NCBI GenBank assembly: GCA_036489495.1 | Contig: DASXFR010000015.1 | Coordinates: 3,370-67,369 of the forward strand | Length of the DNA stretch: 64,000 bases | Reading direction: 5' to 3' | Source of the DNA: DASZIT01 sp036489495 | GTDB taxonomy: Bacteria; Actinomycetota; Acidimicrobiia; Acidimicrobiales; RAAP-2 | Shown: piece by piece, positions 1-8,280 of the stretch | Position numbering within the stretch: the first letter of the stretch is position 1 | Layout of the letters: the number at the start of each line of letters is the position of its first letter | Translations under genes and position numbers: made by a program | Notes under the pieces: model-generated | The model's database searches: none | Told to the model about the DNA's origin: nothing | Seen by the model: only the letters and a program-made list of their open reading frames with translations

Positions 1-107
1 GGCGGTGCGACGCCAGAACGTGGATGCGGGAGCGCCGGGCCGCGGCTCCGGCCGGCCTGCGCGAACATCATCATGTCGGCTGGGTCCCCACCCGAGGAGG
101 TCATAGC

Positions 108-512
108 GTGCCCGAATCCCCGATCACCGACGCCGGTTCCGGAATCATCACCAAACCGGCCCCGGGAACCGTTGCCGACACCCTGTCCAAACTCACCGAC
201 TTGGTGGAAGCCCGGGGGATGACCGTCTTCGCGGTCATCGATCACAGCGGTGAAGCCGCCCGGGCGGGGCTCGCCCTCCGGGATACCAAACTGGTCATCT
301 TCGGGAGCCCGACCGCCGGAACCCCGGTCATGCAGGCGTCACCCCTGACCGCGGTGGATCTGCCGCTCAAGGTGCTGATCTGGGACGACGATGGTCAGAC
401 CCAGGTCAGCTTCACCAGTCCGGATGTCCTGGCCACCCGCCATCATCTCTCCGAGGAGTCGGCATCCCGGCTGGCGGGGATCGGCCCTCTCACTGACGCC
501 CTCATCGGCTGA
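108..512 (+). CDS. DUF302 family protein
   Basis: Encodes 134 residues resembling the DUF302 family, small cytoplasmic proteins of unproven function. Visible family traits are the stretch asking for a single-domain alpha/beta fold: a 'TVADTLSKL' helix, 'GMTVFAVIDHSGEA', 'LVIFGSPTAGTPVMQ' and 'ALDLPLKVLIW'-like strand ('AVDLPLKVLIWDDDGQ'). I chose the GTG at 108 because GAGGAGG lies at 94-100, seven bases upstream; the frame is open further 5' but that part is not family-like. It converges on the DUF2505 gene. Family assignment is from motif memory; biochemical role unknown. Confidence 0.8.
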   Translation: MPESPITDAGSGIITKPAPGTVADTLSKLTDLVEARGMTVFAVIDHSGEAARAGLALRDTKLVIFGSPTAGTPVMQASPLTAVDLPLKVLIWDDDGQTQVSFTSPDVLATRHHLSEESASRLAGIGPLTDALIG

Positions 513-606
513 CGATCGTTCCTGGAGGCCCGGTCCGGTCCCACCTCCTTCGGTCCTGGCACCGACCCGCTTCGGATTCGGAGCTGGTGTCCTCCTCCCG
601 GAGAAT

Positions 607-1092
607 TCAACTCCGCAGCTGGTCGTCCATCGCCTGTGCCTCGATATCCATCCGGCGCAGGAGGCCGGGAACGATCCGTCGTTCCGCCATGCGACCGATG
701 CCTGGCACCGCCACCACCAACTCGCCATCGATGCGCCGAAGGATGCCTCCTCCGGCTTCGGTGAGGACGAAGTCGGCGGTACCGTGCAGGCGCCTCGGGT
801 CCTTCTCAGCCTCGAAGCTGAGCGCTCCCGTGCCGGCCGTCTTGTCGACCCGCACCTCCTGGATCCAAGCCAGCCGGCTGGAGCCGAGCAAGCGCTGGGC
901 GATCGGATCCAGGCTCCCCACGAACTCGTACCGGAGCCGCAGCCTGGCGTGGTCTCCTTCCGACTCCTGGTCGACCAACTCCGGCAGACTCAGGTCGGGG
1001 AGGGCGAGATGGAGATAGAAGGCAGAATCGACCAGCAGGGCGGCCACTGCCTCTGCCGACCCGCCGATGTGGTGCTCAGCGTGGAAGCGCAC
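607..1092 (-). CDS. DUF2505 family protein
   Basis: 161-residue protein matching the actinobacterial DUF2505 family, a START/SRPBCC-like lipid-binding fold of unknown ligand. It opens with 'MRFHAEHHIGGSAEAVAALL', the typical start of that family, followed by alternating strands ('HARLRLRYEFVG', 'GALSFEAEKDP') and the C-terminal amphipathic helix 'RIVPGLLRRMDIEAQAM'. No signal peptide or membrane segment. The region upstream (1093-1382, minus strand) has only short unconvincing reading frames. Function not known; a role in binding a hydrophobic molecule is inference from the fold. Confidence 0.8.
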   Translation of the reverse strand: MRFHAEHHIGGSAEAVAALLVDSAFYLHLALPDLSLPELVDQESEGDHARLRLRYEFVGSLDPIAQRLLGSSRLAWIQEVRVDKTAGTGALSFEAEKDPRRLHGTADFVLTEAGGGILRRIDGELVVAVPGIGRMAERRIVPGLLRRMDIEAQAMDDQLRS

Positions 1093-1382
1093 CGTTACTC
1101 CCCGAGGAGCCGGGCCGGGCCTTGGCCGATGTCGACCATCATCGCCTGGCGGCTGACGGTGTTGCCCTGTTCAGCGGTGGCACCGTCGCCCGGCAACCCA
1201 CGCTGCCCGCTGCCGCCAGTTTCTTGGCTTTGTGCTTCCCGAACATGGGTCGTGCCCTTCAGTGCCAGAGGCGGGTGATGCGAGCCGAGTCTGACACACA
1301 TCCTCCTTTTCCTTCCGGGACTCCTTTCTCCATCCGGGGTCGCCGAGCTTGGTCAACGCCGTCCACCTCTGGCCCCGTCGGG

Positions 1383-1870
1383 TTATCCCGGCTTGGTGGC
1401 GATCATGATCTCGGTGTCTCCCGGCCAATCCCAGAAGCGACCCGAAGGGGAGCTCTCGGCCAGGACCTGGCGCGCCTCAGCCACAAAGACATCGAGCCGG
1501 TCGCCGACAGTTGTGGAGCCGCAAACGACATCGACAGGTAGTTGGCAACGACGCCGTCGACGTCTTGGACGATGTCCGGCCGGCCGGGAGCGAAGACCTG
1601 GCGACCGCGCCCGAAGCGTGTCCGTTCGAGGGCGTCCTCCCATCGGTCAGTGGCAGGGCCGGCGAACCCCAGCCCCGCCCGAGGTCGCGGACCCAGATAC
1701 TTTTCGACCAGCGATCGGATGGCCGTGTGGGGGATCTTGGGGAGGACCGGCCCCGGGGGCTTCTGTCGACCTTCGACGGTGTGGGCCACCAGTGCGATGT
1801 TCCCGCCGGGTTCGAGCACGTCGAAGACGGATTCGGCCACCCGCTCCCGGTCATCCCACCACACCTGCGG
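1383..1870 (-). pseudogene. Truncated, frameshifted SAM methyltransferase remnant
   Basis: Two minus-strand frames together read like the C-terminal half of a class I SAM-dependent methyltransferase. One frame (about 1865-1510) gives 'VAESVFDVLEPGGNIALVAH', the post-motif II strand and 'LEPGG' loop, then 'ANYLSMSFAAPQL'. The other (about 1507-1383) continues with 'GDRLDVFVAEARQVLAE' and ends in 'DTEIMIATKPG'. The join needs one missing base near 1503-1510. The SAM-binding N-terminal half is absent: homology stops where the TetR gene's 3' end begins (stop at 1851-1853). It therefore looks like a dead gene cut by arrival of the neighbouring block. A sequencing error could explain the frameshift but not the truncation. 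Confidence 0.65.
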
Positions 1871-2504
1871 CCAGATTCTCGAATAGCTCAACTAGCTCGT
1901 CGATCAACGCATCGATGCTCAGGGACAGCTCGCCGCGAGCCCAGGCAAGCCCAATCTGCGTCGACGCCCCAACAAAGGCGTAGGCCCTGAGCCGATTTCG
2001 GTCACGATCCTTAGCTTGATGACCTGAAAGCGCAAACCACGCTTCAACTGCGTTTGTGGCGAAGTCGTCGCGGTGGCCAGCCAGCGGACCGGCGGAGGTC
2101 TCGAAGGCAAGAAGGCGAAGGACTCGAGGATCCTCGGTCACCGCGCGGACATAGGCATCTACTGCGGGTCGGATATCGCTGGGACCGCCCGCGGCGAGTG
2201 CCGGAGCCACGCGGACCATGAGGTTTGCTCGTACCTCCTCGAACACCGCCTCTGCCAATTCGTCGATCGACTGAAAACTTTCGTAGAAGTAGCGCTTGGT
2301 AAGGCCAGCCTCGGAACATACGTCTCCAACCCCTACAGCTGAGATCCCCCTGGTGCCGAAGAGTTCCAAGCCAGCATCGAGCAACTGACGGCGGCGCCGA
2401 GCGATGCGATCCAGCGCGCTCACCCCACGGTAGGGGCGGACAACAGATCCAGTCGGGTCGGGCTCGGTCGCCACTGTCTCATGGTCCCATTGTTCAAAAT
2501 CCAT
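1851..2504 (-). CDS. TetR/AcrR family transcriptional regulator
   Basis: 217-residue TetR-type repressor. The N-terminal helix-turn-helix is clear: 'RRRRQLLDAGLELFGTRGIS', then 'GVGDVCSEAGLTKRYFYESF', the recognition helix signature, followed by an all-helical ligand domain. The ATG at 2504 is preceded by GGAAG eight bases upstream; a TTG start five codons earlier is less likely. It is divergent from the MpaB-P450/YceI genes, so it probably controls them from the 110-bp intergenic region. Base composition is lower in GC than flanking genes. Its last codons overlap the methyltransferase remnant. Ligand unknown. Confidence 0.85.
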   Translation of the reverse strand: MDFEQWDHETVATEPDPTGSVVRPYRGVSALDRIARRRRQLLDAGLELFGTRGISAVGVGDVCSEAGLTKRYFYESFQSIDELAEAVFEEVRANLMVRVAPALAAGGPSDIRPAVDAYVRAVTEDPRVLRLLAFETSAGPLAGHRDDFATNAVEAWFALSGHQAKDRDRNRLRAYAFVGASTQIGLAWARGELSLSIDALIDELVELFENLAAGVVG

Positions 2505-2615
2505 AGTTGACACTTCCAAGTATCAGATTTATAGTCTCGTTCAAAGTAGACACTAACCAGAGTCAGATTGGGGCGCCTGTCCCCTGATCCCTATCGCCCC
2601 ATAGGAGAGCTGAAG
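2505..2615. promoter_or_regulatory. Divergent control region of TetR and MpaB-P450 genes
   Basis: AT-rich 110-bp spacer between divergent genes. An imperfect inverted repeat at 2549-2564 (GACaCT-AACC-AGaGTC) and a near-copy pair AGTTGACACT/AGTAGACACT (around 2503-2513 and 2546-2554) are candidate repressor contacts. A ribosome-binding AGGAGAG at 2603-2609 serves the plus-strand gene. Operator assignment is inference from position. Confidence 0.4.
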
Positions 2616-5003
2616 ATGACCGCAATCGATGTCAACAGGTTCGACAGCGGAATCCGCGAGGCCGTGCCCATGCCACTGGACGAGGACGCCCCGGCCAGGT
2701 TGGGGCCTGAGTCGCTTGTCTGGAAGTACTTCGGCGACATCCGGGTGGCCTTATTGGGCTTCCAGCGACTGGCTGGAACGGAAAACTGCATCGAGCAGTT
2801 GGCGAAGGGGGTCGAGGACCACTCGCTGTTCTTCACGGACACCATCGGTCGGGGTCGGCGCACCGGACCGCCGATTGCCAAAACGGTCTACTCCGCTGAT
2901 CCGCTCTACTGGGGTCGAACGATTCGCGACTTCCACAAGCCCATTAAGGGAACTATCAGTGACGGGTCGCGTTATCACGCGTTGAACCCGGAGCTGTTCT
3001 ATTGGGCGCACGCCACCTTTGTCGACCAGGTGATCTACAACACCGACACATTCGTCAGACGCCTGACCTATGAGGACAAAGTACAGATCTTCGAGGAGAG
3101 CAAGGTTTGGTATCGGCTGTACGCGGTGAGCGAACGGGGACAGCCCGAGAGCTACGACGATTTTCTCAAGTACTGGGACTCGATGTTGGAGCGGTTCGTG
3201 CCGACGCCGACCATCATGTACGCCACCGGTTACATCCGAAAGGGTCTCCCCCGCCCCAAGAAGCTGCACAAGATCCCTCTACCGGTCTGGAAGGCGTTCT
3301 CCGCTCCCCTGAACTCGCTGATTCGCACGGTTGTTGTCGGGACGCTGCCCCAGCAGATGCGCGACGTGTGCGAGCTCGAATGGGACAAGAGGAAGGAAAA
3401 GCGGTTTCAGCGGTTCGCCGCCACCATGCGTGCTCTGAACCCGCTGATCAATCGGCTGCCGGCAAAGGCACGTTATTCACCATGGGCTGCGGAGGCGTGG
3501 AAGCGCGAAGGTATAGATCCACGCACACTGAACGGCAATGGGTCGAACTCCAGGTCAATTACGGCGCCCGAGAGCCAGACCAAGGTCTCGAATCCGAACA
3601 CGCCAAAGAAACCCACGCGCCAGAGCGCGCTGGCGACCCCACCCGAGGGGAGCGGCCTCAAACCGGTGTACGGCACTCTCTTTCCCTCATTGACCGAATT
3701 GCTGGCCTTCCGTCGCACTCCGCAAAAGGTGTTCGCACAGCGCCGCGCCACTTTCGGGGACATCAGCTTCCTCAGCACGCCGAACGGCAAACTCGTCACC
3801 CCATTGAACCCTGCCGCGTGTCAGGCGGTGGCCTTGAATCGAAGCAAGACCTTCGCCGCCGAACCGGCATGGGGATTCCTCATTGGCAAGTTCTTCCGTC
3901 GTGGCCTTCTGCTCATGGACTTCGAGGAACACCGTTCCCATCGCCTGGTCCTCCAGCAGGCGTTCACCGCCACTCACCTCAAGAGTTACCTGGCGCAGAT
4001 GCAACCGATGATCCAGCGGCGGGTCGCAGACTTCCCCGACGGCAATCGGGTTCGTTTGCTTCACGAATTGAAGAAGCTGACCCTGGACGTCGCGCTCGAG
4101 GTCTTCCTGGGCCTAGAGCTCTCGCCGGCAGAGGCCGATCGGATCAACAAGGCCTTTGTCGATTGTGTAAGTGCGGGACTGGCATTGGTCCGCTACAACA
4201 TCCCGGGAACACGGTGGTCGAAGGGTGTGCAAGGGCGCCAGGTGCTGGAGACATTCATGTACGAGCACCTGCCCGCCAAGCGAGCCCAGCGGACGCCGGA
4301 CCTGTTCTCCACGCTGTGCCACGTCAGCTCCGAGGAGGGACACACCTTCACCGACGACGACGTGGTCAATCACATGATCTTCCTGTTGATGGCCGCGCAT
4401 GACACGTCCACCATCACGATGACGACCATGGCGTACTACCTGGCGAAGTGCCCCGAATGGCAAGGCAAGGCGCGCTCCCAATCACGGACATTGCCAGTCC
4501 AGATCAACTACGACGACCTGTCGCAATTCGCGATTCTCGACTCCGTCATGAAGGAATCGCTGCGCCTGAACGCCCCGGTACCAGGTCTGTCCCGTGAGGC
4601 GATCGTCGAGACCGAAATTGACGGATACTTCGTGCCGAAGGGCACTCGGATTGCCGTGATGGCCGTGGCCAACCACTACAACCACGACCTCTGGACCGAC
4701 CCCGACCGCTTCGACCCCGAGCGGTTCTCGCCAGAACGGGCAGAAGACAAATCGCATTCCTTCGCCTGGATGCCATTCGGCGGCGGAGCGCATAAATGCA
4801 TCGGCCTGAACTTCGCACATATAGAGATCAAACTGATCATGCACAACCTGTTGCTGACCCACGAGTGGACGGTACCGAACGACTACCAGTGGAAACTCGA
4901 CTACACCACTTTGCCGGTACCCAAAGATGGCCTGCCAGTGCGACTGCGGAAGATGTCAGCACCTACCGAGATAGCCACAAACGGCTATATTCACACCAAA
5001 TAA
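2616..5003 (+). CDS. MpaB-family (DUF2236) oxygenase-cytochrome P450 fusion
   Basis: A single uninterrupted 795-residue frame joins two oxidative enzymes. Residues about 25-300 match the DUF2236/MpaB/latex-clearing-protein superfamily, with 'DFHKPIKG' and 'NPELFYWAHATF' histidine motifs. An Asn/Ser/Thr/Pro-rich linker follows (about 305-345). Residues about 350-790 are a cytochrome P450: I-helix 'AAHDTST' (D596, T597), ExxR (E647, R650), 'PERFSPER' and the heme loop 'FGGGAHKCIG' with ligand Cys728. ATG at 2616 has AGGAGAG upstream. No membrane anchor is evident. YceI follows after 13 bp. MpaB-family and P450 proteins are heme monooxygenase/dioxygenase types; the substrate is unknown, though hydrophobic isoprenoids or sterols are plausible. 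Both halves keep key residues, so the fusion looks functional. A redox partner is not encoded nearby. Confidence 0.85.
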   Translation: MTAIDVNRFDSGIREAVPMPLDEDAPARLGPESLVWKYFGDIRVALLGFQRLAGTENCIEQLAKGVEDHSLFFTDTIGRGRRTGPPIAKTVYSADPLYWGRTIRDFHKPIKGTISDGSRYHALNPELFYWAHATFVDQVIYNTDTFVRRLTYEDKVQIFEESKVWYRLYAVSERGQPESYDDFLKYWDSMLERFVPTPTIMYATGYIRKGLPRPKKLHKIPLPVWKAFSAPLNSLIRTVVVGTLPQQMRDVCELEWDKRKEKRFQRFAATMRALNPLINRLPAKARYSPWAAEAWKREGIDPRTLNGNGSNSRSITAPESQTKVSNPNTPKKPTRQSALATPPEGSGLKPVYGTLFPSLTELLAFRRTPQKVFAQRRATFGDISFLSTPNGKLVTPLNPAACQAVALNRSKTFAAEPAWGFLIGKFFRRGLLLMDFEEHRSHRLVLQQAFTATHLKSYLAQMQPMIQRRVADFPDGNRVRLLHELKKLTLDVALEVFLGLELSPAEADRINKAFVDCVSAGLALVRYNIPGTRWSKGVQGRQVLETFMYEHLPAKRAQRTPDLFSTLCHVSSEEGHTFTDDDVVNHMIFLLMAAHDTSTITMTTMAYYLAKCPEWQGKARSQSRTLPVQINYDDLSQFAILDSVMKESLRLNAPVPGLSREAIVETEIDGYFVPKGTRIAVMAVANHYNHDLWTDPDRFDPERFSPERAEDKSHSFAWMPFGGGAHKCIGLNFAHIEIKLIMHNLLLTHEWTVPNDYQWKLDYTTLPVPKDGLPVRLRKMSAPTEIATNGYIHTK

Positions 5004-5016
5004 CCGGAGGAATTGC

Positions 5017-5541
5017 GTGTCACAAGTCAGTCAGAATTTCAACGAGCTGTCCGCCCTTGAAGGACATTGGTCCCTCGACCGGGACAGAACGACTGTCGAG
5101 TTCCACACGAAGATCATGCGGGTCATACCGGTGAGAGGAACGATCAAGGCGATTGAGGGCGGCGCCCGCGTCGGCACCGACGGAGCCATCGATGGGAATT
5201 TGATCCTCGATGCGGCCACGATCGACACGGGCATCAAGAAACGGGATGCCCACCTGCGTACCGCCGACTTCTTGGATACGGACAGACATCCAACAATTGC
5301 CTACACAGCCCAGTCAGTTCGCAAAATCCCTTCGGGAGGATATGAGGTGGTGGGAAGCCTGAGCATCCACGGCCAGACTCGGCCGCTCATCACCTTTGTC
5401 GAGATACAACATGTCCCAACCGAAGTGAGCGTCTCTGCGAACATCGATCTGGATCGAACGGCCTGGGGTGTTGGCCGCACACGCCTCGGTCCGTCGACCA
5501 CGGCTGGTGTCGTGATTAAGGCACGCTTTATCAGGGAGTGA
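5017..5541 (+). CDS. YceI family lipid-binding protein
   Basis: 174 residues with the YceI lipocalin-like pattern: 'GHWSLDRDRTTVEFHTKIM', 'GVTVK'-type strands, 'KKRDAHLRTADFLDTDRHP' (the most conserved YceI motif) and 'GSLSIHGQTRPL'. YceI proteins bind polyisoprenoid chains or amphiphiles. GTG at 5017 is preceded by CGGAGGAA at the right spacing. There is no signal peptide, so this is a cytoplasmic type. The 13-bp gap from the MpaB-P450 fusion indicates co-transcription, and the pairing suggests it carries or shelters the oxidation substrate or product (inference). Confidence 0.85.
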   Translation: MSQVSQNFNELSALEGHWSLDRDRTTVEFHTKIMRVIPVRGTIKAIEGGARVGTDGAIDGNLILDAATIDTGIKKRDAHLRTADFLDTDRHPTIAYTAQSVRKIPSGGYEVVGSLSIHGQTRPLITFVEIQHVPTEVSVSANIDLDRTAWGVGRTRLGPSTTAGVVIKARFIRE

Positions 5542-5710
5542 GGGCGCCCGTCCGAAATTGTCGAGTGCGGTGCGTTCACGTCACAATCGAGAGGAGATGG
5601 CCTACGAAATTGCAGCCTTCGAAGTCACATCAGCGGGCATTTGGAGGACAAGGCCTTTTGGCTGGAACAAGACCTGAACCCATAAAGTGGTTTTGACCAG
5701 GACTTTCGAG

Positions 5711-5784
5711 TGGGCGCTAGAGGACTCGAACCTCCGACCTCAGCCGTGTGAAGGCTGCGCTCTAACCAACTGAGCTAAACGCCC
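5711..5784 (-). tRNA. tRNA-Val (anticodon CAC)
   Basis: Full cloverleaf on the minus strand. Acceptor GGGCGTT pairs with AGCGCCC, D-arm contains AGCTCAGTTGGTTAGAG, the anticodon stem CAGCC/GGCTG encloses TTCACAC (anticodon CAC, valine GTG codons), and the T-arm is GGAGG-TTCGAGT-CCTCT. CCA is not encoded. It lies immediately beyond the lower-GC TetR/P450/YceI block, a typical position for integration hot spots. The 5542-5710 spacer holds no gene and is also AT-richer. Confidence 0.97.
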
Positions 5785-5825
5785 TTGCTCCGTCTGCGCC
5801 CTGAGGGTCGCTCGGATGCAGTCCG

Positions 5826-7262
5826 TCATGGTAGCCCGGGGATTTCGGGGGGCAGAAGTTCGAAGCCAAGAGCCTCCTCCAGCGCCGCCGCCGACCGGAG
5901 CACCACCAGATCACCGTGCTGGGGTCCGATCAGCTGAAGACCGACCGGGATTCCCTCCGACGTAATTCCGGCGCAGACAGTGGCGGCCGGCGACCGGGTC
6001 ATGTTGAACGGATAGGTGAATCTGACCCAATTGAAATCCGGGGTGCCGTTGATCAGGGCCGATCCATTCAGGGCGTGGGGCGGTGCGGCCGCGGCGGTGG
6101 TCGGCGTCACCAGCAGCCGCACGTCGTGGAAGAGATCGACCAACCGCAGGTTCAAATCGTGGGTGGCGTCCTCGGCCCGGACCATGTCCAGCGCGCTGAT
6201 CGACGTCGCCCCGTCGATGACGGTGGCCAGCACCGGATCGATCTCGTCCCACACCGGGGTCCCTCGGAAGCCGGCATGGGTCCGGAGGTTGTAGGCGCCG
6301 GTCAGGATCAGCCACTCGCTTACGGGATCCTCGTCGAACACCGTTTCGACGTCCATGACGTCGGCGCCCAACGATGCCAGTACCGCCACCGCTCGCTCAC
6401 AGATGGCCAGCACCTCGGCGTCGACCTCGGCGTACCCGAGGGTCGGCGACCACGCCACCCGCTGGGGTGGCTTGGGATCGTTGAGCACCGCCAGCCAGGA
6501 GGCCTCGGGTCGGGGCAACGACCGCAAGTCGGTGGCATCCGGCCCCACCACCACGTCGAGAGCGGCAATCAGATCCGAAAGTTTGCGGGCCATCGGTCCC
6601 CGGGTCGAGAGGTTCTGCCAGTCGGGAGCATGGGACCCGCCGGTCGGGACTCGGCCGAGAGACGGCTTCATGCCTGACAACCCGCAACAGGCCGACGGGA
6701 TCCGGAGGGATCCGCCGCCGTCGGACCCGGTGGCCAGCGGGATCATGCCCGACGCGATCGCCGCCGCACTGCCACCCGAAGAGCCTCCGGCGCTGTGGTC
6801 CAGGCTCCACGGATTCATGGTACGACCGAATACCGAGTTGACGGTGTCGGCCTTCCAACCCAACTCGGGCGTATTGGTCTTCCCAACCACCACACATCCC
6901 GCCGCCACCAGCCTCTCCACCATCATCGAGTCGGCCGATGCCGGCGCCCGCCCCGAGAAGGCCGGCGAGCCGAGCGTGGTCACATACCCGGCGGCATCCT
7001 CGAGGTCCTTGACCCCGAGGGGAAGACCCGCCAACGGGCCCGGATCCCGGCCCGCCGCCACCTGGTCGTCGACGGTGGCAGCGGCGGCCAGAGCCAGTTC
7101 CCCGTCAACCGCGACGAAGGCATTGATGGTCGGATTGACGGCCTCGATCCGGGCCAAGGCGTGACCGACCAGCTCGCGCGCCGACCGTTCACCTCGGCGC
7201 ACCTGGCCGGCCAGACCCACAGCTGATTCCGTGCGGAAGTCCATGAGCGACGGTACCGCCAC
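5826..7262 (-). CDS. Amidase signature family hydrolase
   Basis: 478 residues, the normal length for amidase-signature enzymes that hydrolyse carboxamides. The Ser-cisSer-Lys triad is visible: Lys85 in 'GLPLGVKDL', the cis-Ser at 161-162 in 'AGGSSGGSAAA', and nucleophile Ser185 in 'GSDGGGSLRIPS'. Cytoplasmic. Two methionines (codons 1 and 7) could start it; no clear ribosome site distinguishes them. It is divergent from the VOC gene. It could be a GatA-like protein, but no gatB or gatC is adjacent, so a general amidase is more likely. Substrate unknown. Confidence 0.9.
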   Translation of the reverse strand: MAVPSLMDFRTESAVGLAGQVRRGERSARELVGHALARIEAVNPTINAFVAVDGELALAAAATVDDQVAAGRDPGPLAGLPLGVKDLEDAAGYVTTLGSPAFSGRAPASADSMMVERLVAAGCVVVGKTNTPELGWKADTVNSVFGRTMNPWSLDHSAGGSSGGSAAAIASGMIPLATGSDGGGSLRIPSACCGLSGMKPSLGRVPTGGSHAPDWQNLSTRGPMARKLSDLIAALDVVVGPDATDLRSLPRPEASWLAVLNDPKPPQRVAWSPTLGYAEVDAEVLAICERAVAVLASLGADVMDVETVFDEDPVSEWLILTGAYNLRTHAGFRGTPVWDEIDPVLATVIDGATSISALDMVRAEDATHDLNLRLVDLFHDVRLLVTPTTAAAAPPHALNGSALINGTPDFNWVRFTYPFNMTRSPAATVCAGITSEGIPVGLQLIGPQHGDLVVLRSAAALEEALGFELLPPEIPGLP

Positions 7263-7351
7263 CTTGCTGCCTCGACAACCGGCCCGACCGGCAATCGCCA
7301 GATCCGTACCCAGTTCGACAATTCGGGTGACCCCGAAGCAGTGTCTGGGTC

Positions 7352-8233
7352 ATGACTTCGCCATCAATGTCCCGGACCGTCCTCGATCACGTGGCTCACG
7401 CGGTTCCATCCTGGCAGGATGCCTGGCCGCTGTATGCCGCCCAGCTGGGGGCGGAATGGAGCTCCGGAGGTGAGAGCATCGGGTTTGCGCCGGCTCAAGT
7501 GCGGTTCGCCAATGGGTCCCGCATCGAATTACTCAAGCCGCACGCCACCGCCACCAACGACTTCCTCGCCCGCTTCCTCGAGCACAGCGGGCCCGGACCC
7601 CATCACCTCACCTTCAAAGTGCCCAATATCCTCCAGGCTTTGGATGCCGCCCGCGACGCCGGTTTCGACCCGATCGGCGTGGATCTCCGCGATCCGGAAT
7701 GGAAGGAAGCGTTCATCCACCCCAAGCAGGGCACCGGGATCGTCGTCCAGCTGGCCGAGGCTTCCGGCGGATGGTCGAGTCCGGCCCCCGACGACTACCC
7801 GACCGAGCGACGCCGTCGCCGGGACGGTAGCGGCACGGTCCGACCCGCATCCCTTCGTCGGGTCACCCACGCGGTGGCTGACCTCGATGCCGGGATCGAC
7901 CTCTTCGGCCGGCTCCTGGGCGGCGCCCTGGAGGACCGGGGCACCGGTCCGGGAGAAGAATGGGTCGACCTTCGGTGGGACTGTCCGCTGGCCGTTCGGC
8001 TGATCGCTCCTACCCCCGGTCCCGAGTCGCAGGAGCTGGCGGACTGGTTAGGTGACCGGAGCGGGCGCCTTCATCACCTGTTGATGGCCGACGAGGAGCC
8101 GGACACCTTGCTCGGTGCCCGCCCGGCCCCGCCAACCCTTCCCGGCCTGGGGGGTTTGTCGCCGAGCCGAACTCCGTGGGTCATCGAGCCCGAGAACAAC
8201 CTCGGACTCCGGCTGGTGGTCGCCGAGTTGTGA
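7352..8233 (+). CDS. Double VOC (glyoxalase-like) domain protein
   Basis: 293 residues with two vicinal-oxygen-chelate modules. The first (about 5-130) begins 'RTVLDHVAHAVPSWQDAW' and has 'SRIELLKP' and 'PGPHHLTFKVPN' strands; the second (about 155-293) begins 'LRRVTHAVADLDAGIDLF' and includes 'GRLHHLLM'. His/Glu metal ligands typical of VOC enzymes are present in module one (His16, Glu65-like, His92-like) but sparser in two. ATG at 7352 or 7367 can start it. Divergent from the amidase. Metal-dependent dioxygenase, isomerase or epimerase activity is possible; the reaction cannot be read from sequence. Confidence 0.7.
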   Translation: MTSPSMSRTVLDHVAHAVPSWQDAWPLYAAQLGAEWSSGGESIGFAPAQVRFANGSRIELLKPHATATNDFLARFLEHSGPGPHHLTFKVPNILQALDAARDAGFDPIGVDLRDPEWKEAFIHPKQGTGIVVQLAEASGGWSSPAPDDYPTERRRRRDGSGTVRPASLRRVTHAVADLDAGIDLFGRLLGGALEDRGTGPGEEWVDLRWDCPLAVRLIAPTPGPESQELADWLGDRSGRLHHLLMADEEPDTLLGARPAPPTLPGLGGLSPSRTPWVIEPENNLGLRLVVAEL

Positions 8234-8280
8234 GCTGAGTGCGTCGGAGCCACCAGAGATGAACCGGTATCCTGAGGCCG

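Noticed and set aside
391..1278. Long plus-strand frame of 295 codons
   Set aside because: It is the opposite-strand shadow of DUF302/DUF2505 genes; protein is Arg/Pro-rich without motif.
1095..1301. 68-residue minus-strand frame upstream of DUF2505, plus a short frame beginning with a Lys-rich segment
   Set aside because: Composition is unlike real genes, two overlapping frames compete, and no family-like motif extends through either.
3107..4402. 431-codon frame inside the P450 fusion
   Set aside because: Out-of-frame shadow; the fusion carries all expected motifs.
5542..5710. Search for a duplicated tRNA-Val 3' end bounding the P450 block
   Set aside because: No copy of the tRNA-Val T-arm/acceptor segment is visible near 1,850 or elsewhere nearby, so a simple tRNA-targeted integration of that block is not shown.
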